From Eubacteriales bacterium (lineage in GTDB: Bacteria > Bacillota > Clostridia > Oscillospirales > Butyricicoccaceae): DNA of 40,718 bases. How positions within the stretch are numbered: position 1 is the stretch's first letter; each line of letters begins with the position of its first letter. The position numbers and the translations under genes were made by a program. The notes below the pieces were generated by a model. That model saw nothing but the letters and a program-made list of their open reading frames with translations, was not told the origin of the DNA and ran no database searches. Below are positions 9,374-13,917 of the stretch, in pieces. The stretch spans positions 1 to 40,718 of the forward strand of contig JAUNWG010000014.1 of assembly GCA_030540435.1 (NCBI GenBank). The letters run 5' to 3'.

Positions 9374-9502
9374 TTGACAAAGCCAGCTTACCATGTTATC
9401 CTAAACATAGAAAGAGAGGCATACCCGATAGACGGTGCGCCCCCTAAAGGTTTTTAAAGAAATAACCGCTTAGGTTGGCTGCCGGGGCGGTTATTTCTTT
9501 TT
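9374..9502 (+). ncRNA. Antitoxin RNA of holin-like type I toxin-antitoxin locus A
   Basis: A consensus promoter, TTGACA (9374-9379), 17 bases, TATCCT (9397-9402), predicts a start near 9409. The transcript runs through the motif CCCGATAGACGGTGCGCCCC to a terminator with a 12-bp stem (AGAAATAACCGC 9458-9469, GCGGTTATTTCT 9487-9498) and T-run, giving an RNA of about 94 bases with no open frame of note. It is convergent with, and overlaps the 3' end of, the toxin frame at 9491-9601, so its terminator region is antisense to the toxin mRNA. This is the layout of Fst/TxpA-type modules. Confidence 0.7.
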
Positions 9503-9601
9503 GTTCTGAAGAAACAGAGCAATCAACATGATAATCATAGAACCGAAGTCGCACAGCATGGAAATCAGCTGAAACAACTCGGTGTATGTAACATAGTTCA
9601 T
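9491..9601 (-). CDS. Holin-like small hydrophobic toxin, locus A
   Basis: A 36-codon minus-strand frame encodes MNYVTYTELFQLISML, a hydrophobic segment (FGSMIIMLIALFLQ) and a basic end NKKK. This matches the form of the putative holin-like toxin group (Hol-Tox, PF16935): an N-terminal TYxELF motif, one membrane helix and a lysine tail. AAGGGGGTG lies 6 bases before the ATG. Its promoter is at 9703-9731, leaving a leader of about 95 bases that can fold (GTCCCC...GGGGAC). The stop codon lies inside the antitoxin terminator. Toxicity is inferred from the family, not shown. Confidence 0.7.
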   Translation of the reverse strand: MNYVTYTELFQLISMLCDFGSMIIMLIALFLQNKKK

Positions 9602-9702
9602 GCAATCACCCCCTTATCATAAGACTGGGGGCAATCCCAAAAAGATGTCCCCGAAAAAGGGGACGCAACCGCCTACCGTTTGTCGTGGTATGCCTCAAAA
9701 AT

Positions 9703-9731
9703 ATGATAACAGAATGGCAAAGAATGGTCAA
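9703..9731 (-). promoter_or_regulatory. Promoter of toxin A
   Basis: Read on the minus strand: TTGACC, 17-base spacer, TATCAT, with a start near 9696. Confidence 0.65.
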
Positions 9732-9752
9732 GTACAGCTTAGGCCCAGCCGC

Positions 9753-9880
9753 TTGACAAAGCTGGCCTGCCATGTTATCCTAAACATAGAAAGAGAGGCA
9801 CACCCGATAGACGGTGCGCCCCAAATAAACGATTCAAGAAATAACCGTTTAGTTGTCAGCTAGGGCGGTTATTTCTTTTT
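9753..9880 (+). ncRNA. Antitoxin RNA of locus B (orphaned)
   Basis: This is a near-duplicate of the locus A antitoxin. TTGACA (9753-9758), 17 bases, TATCCT (9776-9781), the same AGAAAGAGAGGCA and GATAGACGGTGCGCCCC segments, and a terminator stem AGAAATAACCG / CGGTTATTTCT (9837-9876) with T-run are all kept. The partner toxin gene is broken (9869-9922), so the RNA is probably expressed without an intact local target, though it could act on the mRNA of locus A. Confidence 0.65.
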
Positions 9881-9922
9881 GTTCTGAAGAAACAGAGCAA
9901 TGAGCATAATAATCATAGAACC
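9869..9922 (-). pseudogene. Truncated holin-like toxin, locus B
   Basis: The last 17 codons of a toxin nearly identical to toxin A remain in frame (GSMIIMLIALFLQNKKK, stop at 9869-9871). Similarity ends abruptly at 9922, where a dispersed repeat begins. The lost part is the TYxELF N-terminus, promoter and leader. The repeat supplies GGAGGGAGTG just upstream, so a shortened GTG-started peptide is conceivable, but I treat it as a relic. Confidence 0.7.
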
Positions 9923-10068
9923 ATTCACTCCCTCCGTCTTCGTCCTGCGGACGAATCCACCTCCCTCATCCGAGGGAGGCATTGGTGCGCTGGATTTACA
10001 GCTGTCGCCTTCAGGCTCCCTCAGATGAGGGAGCTGTCAGCGAAGCTGACTGAGGGAGGGAAAAGAAG
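9923..10068. repeat. Structured dispersed repeat (CTCCCTC/GAGGGAG type) inserted in toxin B
   Basis: About 145 bases rich in nested palindromes: CTCCCTC at the left end and GAGGGAG at the right, CTCCCTCATCCGAGGGAG internally, TTCGTCCTGCGGACGAA, CTCCCTCAGATGAGGGAG, and CAGCGAAGCTG. There is no coding capacity. It resembles the non-coding palindromic repeats scattered in genomes of Oscillospiraceae. It interrupts the toxin frame of locus B, which marks it as a mobile or once-mobile element. From 10069 to 10145 nothing else was recognised. Confidence 0.65.
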
Positions 10069-10145
10069 TGTATTCAACGTGGTTTATTTTGGCGCAAATT
10101 TATTTAGGGGGCCTCTGAGCGCAAACAACCTAACTAGCATACAAA

Positions 10146-10183
10146 AAATCCGCCCGTATCACAAAACGGACGGATTTATTTTT
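10146..10183. terminator. Bidirectional terminator at the end of the XRE gene
   Basis: AAATCCGCCCGT pairs with ACGGACGGATTT (one mismatch), with T-runs on both strands. The XRE stop codon lies in the hairpin. Confidence 0.75.
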
Positions 10184-10388
10184 GTTCGGGGTCTTCTACA
10201 TATTCGATCAAATCTTCCACTCTGCAATGAAATATCTTGCAGAAATCATCCAGCTTGGTCGTGGTGATACCTTTTCCTTTGCGGATACGGTCAATCGTCG
10301 AGCTGCTAATATTGTATTTGTTAATAAGCGTGTACGTGCTCTCTCCACGATCTCGCATCGTCTGCCAGAATCGGTTATAAATAATCAT
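10176..10388 (-). CDS. Small XRE/Cro-type transcriptional regulator
   Basis: The 70-residue protein is a single helix-turn-helix domain: RFWQTMRDRGESTYTLINKY, the recognition helix ISSSTIDRIRKGKGITTTKL, then the typical LDDFCKIFHCRVEDLIEY ending. GGTGATG precedes the ATG. It is divergent from the small membrane protein at 10503, with overlapping promoters and dyad operators between them, so it probably represses both. The pair is AT-richer than its neighbours, suggesting a mobile accessory module. Confidence 0.85.
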   Translation of the reverse strand: MIIYNRFWQTMRDRGESTYTLINKYNISSSTIDRIRKGKGITTTKLDDFCKIFHCRVEDLIEYVEDPEQK

Positions 10389-10405
10389 ATCATCACCTAC
10401 TATAA

Positions 10406-10480
10406 AGGATATTTGATAGCCAGATTATTGACAATGGTCGATATTAAGACTACAATGATGATAGTCATAATAACGACTAT
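10406..10480. promoter_or_regulatory. Divergent promoters and operator dyads between XRE and the small membrane gene
   Basis: Plus strand: TTGACA (10428-10433), 17 bases, TACAAT (10451-10456). Minus strand: TTGTCA (10429-10434), 17 bases, TATCCT (10406-10411), so the -35 boxes overlap almost exactly. Three half-sites, GACTA (10448), TAGTC (10462) and GACTA (10476), form two overlapping dyads around the plus-strand -10 and start; ATAGTC/GACTAT is a perfect 6-bp dyad. This suits repression by the XRE protein. Confidence 0.65.
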
Positions 10481-10502
10481 ATATTCCGAAAGGGGTGACG
10501 GC

Positions 10503-10742
10503 ATGAAAAAGATAGAAAACCTGGTACATAAAATCCGGGATGCAAGAGGGAAGCAAAGAAGAAATTATTTACTTTTTCTCTTCATATTAGGTATACTTTC
10601 AGTGCCTATGCAATTGTTATTTTATCACATGAACAGTGTGTGGGGGATCATCCTTGGAAATATATGTGCTACAGCAGGAACCATTCTGGATACAGCGGTA
10701 GTGACTATTATCGCTATTACACCGGAGGATTATTGGGAATGA
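10503..10742 (+). CDS. Small two-helix membrane protein of unknown function
   Basis: The 79-residue product has a basic start (MKKIENLVHKIRDARGKQRRN), a membrane segment at about residues 22-42, a short turn (NSVW), a second segment at about 47-73, and the end TPEDYWE. GAAAGGGGTG precedes the ATG. I recognise no family. Its strong promoter lies under dyads probably bound by the divergent XRE protein, a layout seen in toxin-antitoxin-like and phage-derived modules; a function cannot be assigned. From 10743 to 10826 no gene was seen. Confidence 0.6.
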   Translation: MKKIENLVHKIRDARGKQRRNYLLFLFILGILSVPMQLLFYHMNSVWGIILGNICATAGTILDTAVVTIIAITPEDYWE

Positions 10743-10826
10743 ATCGGAGGACGAATCAGAATAAAATCATCCCAATACCCCTAAAGTGCGCTTACCAAAA
10801 CTTTCCCATAACTTACCGGAAAACAA

Positions 10827-10855
10827 TTGGAACTTTCCCTGTTTTGTTGTATAAT
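10827..10855 (+). promoter_or_regulatory. Promoter upstream of rpe
   Basis: TTGGAA, 17-base spacer, perfect TATAAT; predicted start near 10862, nearly 200 bases before the rpe start codon. Confidence 0.8.
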
Positions 10856-10861
10856 GGGATT

Positions 10862-11050
10862 AATGAGATAGGAGCAGACATGCAAAAGGGGAAGCCATCC
10901 CTCAGATGAAGAAGGATCGCTTCCCGTATGCGAAAGGCGTAGCCGGCCGGCAGAGGCGCTGTCCCGCGGGCTGACCAGCGCTGTTTCCGCCTGTTCCAGC
11001 ATATGATGTTTGGAGCGTCTGTGTGTCGCTCTCAACAGGGAAAGGAAAGA
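10862..11050 (+). other. Long structured 5' leader of rpe
   Basis: The leader of about 190 bases can form a hairpin GGGAAGC-ATCC...GGAT-GCTTCCC (about 10889-10926), a second stem GGCGCTG/CAGCGCT around CCCGCGG, and a small GAGCG/CGCTC stem next to the ribosome site. No T-run terminator is present. No known riboswitch class was recognised, and no open frame of interest exists. Confidence 0.4.
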
Positions 11051-11056
11051 GTAACT

Positions 11057-11734
11057 ATGATTAAATTATCTCCGTCTATTCTGTCCGCGGACTTTGCAAA
11101 TCTGGAGCGTGACATCAAGATTGCAGTAGATGCCGGCGCAGAATATGTCCATGTTGACTGCATGGATGGTCATTTTGTACCGAATCTGACCATTGGCGCA
11201 CCGGTCGTCAAGGCGCTGCGCAAGGCAACGGATGCCGTTCTCGATGTACATCTGATGATCGCAAATCCGGATCAGTATTTGGATGATTTCATCAAGGCAG
11301 GCTCGGATATCATCACGGTACATTATGAATCCAATGGCGACACACTGGAGCAGGTTCGCAAGATCAAGGCTGCGGGTGTGCGTGCCTGTGTTTCTGTCAA
11401 GCCGGGTACACCGGCGGATGTCCTGCTGCCGCTGCTGCCGGAGCTGGATATGGTACTGATCATGACAGTAGAGCCGGGCTTTGGCGGTCAGGGTTATATT
11501 GATGCCTGCACGGACAAGATTCGTCAGATTCGCAAGGCAATTGATGAAAATGGCTATCAGTGTGAGCTGGAAATCGACGGCGGCGCAAAGCTGACCAATA
11601 CGCCGGATATCGTAGCGGCAGGCGCAAATGTCATCGTTGCAGGTTCTGCTGTATTTGGCGGCGATATTGCCGGAAACGTCAAGGGCTTCCGCAAGATCTT
11701 CGACGAGTACGAAAACAATTATTTCGCATTTTGA
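11057..11734 (+). CDS. rpe: Ribulose-phosphate 3-epimerase
   Basis: The 225-residue TIM-barrel enzyme interconverts ribulose 5-phosphate and xylulose 5-phosphate in the pentose phosphate pathway. Family motifs are in order: SPSILSADFANL (metal/catalytic Asp), HVDCMDGHFVPNLTIG, DVHLMI, VEPGFGGQGY, EIDGGAKL with the second catalytic Asp, and VAGSAVFG for phosphate binding. The ATG at 11057 is chosen over one at 11003 because the protein family starts at MIKLSPSI and GGAAAGGAAAG lies just upstream. It is monocistronic, between its own promoter and terminator. Confidence 0.96.
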   Translation: MIKLSPSILSADFANLERDIKIAVDAGAEYVHVDCMDGHFVPNLTIGAPVVKALRKATDAVLDVHLMIANPDQYLDDFIKAGSDIITVHYESNGDTLEQVRKIKAAGVRACVSVKPGTPADVLLPLLPELDMVLIMTVEPGFGGQGYIDACTDKIRQIRKAIDENGYQCELEIDGGAKLTNTPDIVAAGANVIVAGSAVFGGDIAGNVKGFRKIFDEYENNYFAF

Positions 11735-11753
11735 TGGATAAAAGAAAGTATGG

Positions 11754-11791
11754 CGGGGCGCCTTCGGTGAGGAGGGCGCCCCGATTTTTTT
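11754..11791. terminator. Terminator between rpe and the ABC-F gene
   Basis: CGGGGCGCC pairs with GGCGCCCCG and is followed on the plus strand by A and seven T. It lies between convergent genes and may also serve the minus-strand ABC-F transcript, where the T-tract is poorer. Confidence 0.88.
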
Positions 11792-11816
11792 GACTTTTTG
11801 GAATCGCTGCAGCAGG

Positions 11817-13295
11817 CTATCGGTTTGCTGGCGGTGTAAGCCGGATGGTCTTTGTCGCAATTGCCTGCTGAAATGCACGGTCGTGCTCTACGAATATCAT
11901 CGTGGGGGAGAAATCCTTTAACAGCTGCTCGATCTGTATACGGGAAAAGATATCAATAAAGTTGAGCGGCTCATCCCAAACATATAAATGTGCCCGTTCA
12001 CAAAGGCTTTTGGCGATCAATACCTTTTTCTTCTGTCCACCCGAAAAATCGGAGATATCCTTTTCAAATTGGATCCGGTCAAAATCCATTTTCCGTAAGA
12101 TCGCCTTGAATAAACATTCCTCTATGTGATGTTCCGCGGCAAAATCGGACAGCGTTCCACACAGGTGCGAGGTGTCCTGCGGGACATAGGAGATCACAAT
12201 ACCGGAACCGATCGATCGTGTACCGGTGTGCGCGATGGGCTGCCCCGACAGGAGCTTGAGCAAGCTGCTTTTCCCGCTTCCGTTTTTCCCTTCCAGCACA
12301 ACGCGTTCCCCTTGATGGATGGTAAAGGAAACCGGCGAACAAATAGCGTTGCCGTCATAGCATACTGCAATATCGGAAAAAGAAACAAGCGTATTGGAAT
12401 GATAGCGCAGCGGCGACAGCTTGAGCTTTTCTGTCGTTTCTGTATTTTTGAGAAGCCCCGCTTTGTGTTCGATGGCTTGCTGTTGTCTGGCTTCCAGCGA
12501 TTTTGCGCGTTTCATCATTTTGGCTGCCTTGTGCCCGACATAGCCCTTGTCGGCGGCGCCGACCTTGGATGCTTCTACCCGGTCAGACCAGACGGCGGAA
12601 CGTCTTGCCGCCTGCTGCAGCTGTCGGATATCCTTTTGCAAGCGGTCATTTTGCGTGTGCTCAAATTCCTGCTGGCGTTCAAAATTTGCCATCCAGGATG
12701 AGAAATTCCCGCTTTGCACGTCGATATTTGTCCGGTTGAGTGACAGGATATGGTCAACGCAGTGATCCAGAAAGTGGCGGTCATGGGATACCAGAATAAA
12801 CCCCGTCTTCTTTTGCAGATAGGCGGAAACGATTGCCCGCGCATTGGTATCCAGATGGTTGGTCGGCTCGTCGATCAAAAGGAATTGCCCGTCATTCAGA
12901 AAGAGAGCGGCGAGCAGGGTTTTGGTCTGTTCACCGTTGGACAGCGTTTCAAACGGTCGCCAAAGGACGTCAGCCGCCACATCGAGATAGGACAATTCCC
13001 GCATAAATTCCCATTCTTCAGCAAATGGGCATATTTCCATCAGGATATCCTCTGTCAGCCTGCTGCTGTCTGCCACGGGATATGGGAAATAGTTAAATGG
13101 TACGGAGGATTGGATTTTTCCGCTGTATTCGTGTTTGCCGAGCAGGAGATTGAGAAAGGTCGTTTTCCCTCTGCCATTTCTGCCGACAAAGCCAAGTTTC
13201 CAGTTGGTATCGATTTGAAAGCTGACATTTTCAAAAATATTGTGATAGCTGGAAGGATAGGAAAATGTGAGATTTTCCACTTTAATCATTGACAT
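11817..13295 (-). CDS. ABC-F ribosome-protection protein, Lsa/CplR-like
   Basis: The 492-residue protein has two ATP-binding cassettes in one chain and no membrane segments, as in the ABC-F class. Cassette 1: Walker A GRNGRGKTT, signature LSNGEQ, Walker B FLLIDEPTNHLD. A charged linker (about residues 190-290, with the antibiotic-resistance loop) follows. Cassette 2: GKNGSGKSS, FSGGQKKKVLIAKSL, YVWDEPLNFIDIFSR. The wording NWKLGFVGRNGRGKTT and DEPLNFIDIFSRIQIEQL is typical of Lsa-like proteins, which displace lincosamides, streptogramins A and pleuromutilins from ribosomes; the exact drugs cannot be told from sequence. The first ATG (13295) fits GAGGGG upstream. A leader-peptide attenuator precedes it. 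Confidence 0.9.
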   Translation of the reverse strand: MSMIKVENLTFSYPSSYHNIFENVSFQIDTNWKLGFVGRNGRGKTTFLNLLLGKHEYSGKIQSSVPFNYFPYPVADSSRLTEDILMEICPFAEEWEFMRELSYLDVAADVLWRPFETLSNGEQTKTLLAALFLNDGQFLLIDEPTNHLDTNARAIVSAYLQKKTGFILVSHDRHFLDHCVDHILSLNRTNIDVQSGNFSSWMANFERQQEFEHTQNDRLQKDIRQLQQAARRSAVWSDRVEASKVGAADKGYVGHKAAKMMKRAKSLEARQQQAIEHKAGLLKNTETTEKLKLSPLRYHSNTLVSFSDIAVCYDGNAICSPVSFTIHQGERVVLEGKNGSGKSSLLKLLSGQPIAHTGTRSIGSGIVISYVPQDTSHLCGTLSDFAAEHHIEECLFKAILRKMDFDRIQFEKDISDFSGGQKKKVLIAKSLCERAHLYVWDEPLNFIDIFSRIQIEQLLKDFSPTMIFVEHDRAFQQAIATKTIRLTPPANR

Positions 13296-13320
13296 GCTGT
13301 ATCATCCCCTCTGTCGTGAT

Positions 13321-13503
13321 AAAAAATAAGAGCTGCAAGAAAGTTCATTCTTACAGCTCTTCACAGGCATAACAGATGACACCGCAAAATTGCGGTAACA
13401 AGAATATCGCATGTGTGAACAGATCTATCACTTTCTTGCAAAAGGTGCAACAACATCGCAGACATGCGATTCTGCTGCATATTCCAATGTTATTTGCAAG
13501 AAA
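13321..13503 (-). promoter_or_regulatory. Transcription attenuator of the ABC-F gene (three competing segments)
   Basis: On the minus strand, segment 1 TTTCTTGCAAA (13503-13493, inside the leader frame), segment 2 TTTGCAAGAAA (13442-13432, extending to TGCAAGAAAGT 13440-13430) and segment 3 ACTTTCTTGCA (13344-13334) are mutually exclusive: 1 pairs with 2 and 2 pairs with 3 over 11 bases each. Segment 3 overlaps the 3' arm of a terminator with a 12-bp stem (13350-13361 with 13328-13339) and a T-run at 13327-13321, just before the ABC-F start. Extra hairpins (ATCGCA/TGCGAT, CCGCAA/TTGCGG) lie between. A ribosome stalled on segment 1 would free segment 2 to break the terminator. Confidence 0.8.
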
Positions 13504-13513
13504 TGTGAATCAT
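13490..13513 (-). CDS. Leader peptide MIHISCK of the ABC-F attenuator
   Basis: A 7-codon frame begins about 27 bases after the predicted transcription start, with GAGGTG 5 bases before the ATG. Its last four codons lie in attenuator segment 1, so ribosome position here can decide the downstream fold. Short leaders of this kind precede many drug-induced ABC-F and erm genes. Translation is inferred. Confidence 0.65.
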   Translation of the reverse strand: MIHISCK

Positions 13514-13546
13514 CTTTTCACCTCTGAACGTAGTGATATTGGCTTC

Positions 13547-13575
13547 ATTATACAATGACAGATGGGGAATGTCAA
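13547..13575 (-). promoter_or_regulatory. Promoter of the ABC-F transcript
   Basis: Minus strand: TTGACA, 17-base spacer, TATAAT, a perfect SigA promoter with a start near 13540. Bases around the -35 (AATAAGGTTTGACATTCCC) are identical to those of the promoter at 13886-13914. Confidence 0.85.
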
Positions 13576-13594
13576 ACCTTATTCTGGGATTGTA

Positions 13595-13624
13595 TTGCGG
13601 CAGAAAATACACCATGCATATAAT
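13595..13624 (+). promoter_or_regulatory. Promoter of the 30-residue toxin-like peptide
   Basis: TTGCGG, 18-base spacer, perfect TATAAT lying inside the palindrome ATGCATATAATATGCAT. The predicted start is near 13631, about 40 bases before the GTG codon. Confidence 0.55.
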
Positions 13625-13671
13625 ATGCATGTTACCGCTCCCTATACAGGTACAGGGAGGAGGTGTGTATA

Positions 13672-13764
13672 GTGGATGTATTGGCTTCTTTTGGGGCATC
13701 TATTCTGGCAAGCGTAGTAGGATATTACATATGCAAATGGCTGGATCAGAAGTTCCATCGGTAA
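13672..13764 (+). CDS. Small membrane peptide, probable type I toxin
   Basis: A 30-codon frame starts at GTG behind a strong GGGAGGAGGTG site. It encodes MDVLASFGASILAS, a hydrophobic helix running into VVGYYICKWLD, and a basic end QKFHR. This single-helix plus YYICKWLD form recurs as unannotated small frames in Clostridia, from memory. A convergent minus-strand RNA (13879 to about 13804) overlaps the 3' UTR of this transcript, giving a type I toxin-antitoxin layout distinct from the holin-like loci in the window. Function is inferred. Confidence 0.55.
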   Translation: MDVLASFGASILASVVGYYICKWLDQKFHR

Positions 13765-13803
13765 CAAGCGGCGTTTTACATATATAATTTCATATGTGTA
13801 ATG

Positions 13804-13879
13804 AAAAGCCCTCAGGAGGTGGAGCTCCTGAGGGCTTAGTCGTGTGTACTAATGGATGTGTTAGCACTAGCTTCTTTGT
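13804..13879 (-). ncRNA. Probable antitoxin RNA convergent with the 30-residue peptide
   Basis: From the promoter at 13886-13914 a transcript of about 75 bases would end at a strong hairpin, GCCCTCAGGAG / CTCCTGAGGGC (13807-13835), followed by TTTT on the minus strand. No coding frame is present. The hairpin would also be reached by the toxin transcript from the other side and by glmS readthrough, so it is a shared, roughly bidirectional terminator. Confidence 0.55.
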
Positions 13880-13885
13880 GAATCT

Positions 13886-13914
13886 ATTATACGACAATCA
13901 GCAGGGAATGTCAA
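13886..13914 (-). promoter_or_regulatory. Consensus promoter immediately downstream of glmS
   Basis: Minus strand: TTGACA, 17-base spacer, TATAAT. It abuts the glmS stop codon (13918-13920), is not needed for glmS, and points at the putative antitoxin RNA. It shares a 19-base identical block with the ABC-F promoter. Confidence 0.8.
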
Positions 13915-13917
13915 ACC

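Noticed and set aside
6156..9380. A 1074-codon open frame on the minus strand opposite purL
   Set aside because: It is the mirror of purL codon bias; the product is rich in Arg, His and Cys, has no family motif and no ribosome site, and purL motifs on the other strand are unmistakable.
9600..9863. An 87-codon plus-strand frame through the toxin A leader
   Set aside because: It crosses a terminator-like leader and the antitoxin B promoter, lacks a ribosome site and has no plausible product.
9374..9880. CRISPR-like direct repeats suggested by the two near-identical blocks about 380 bases apart
   Set aside because: Only two copies, too far apart, each with its own promoter and terminator; they are toxin-antitoxin duplicates, and no cas gene is present.
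10862..11050. 6S RNA encoded upstream of rpe
   Set aside because: Length and promoter would fit, but there is no clear closing stem with a central bubble and no terminator before rpe.
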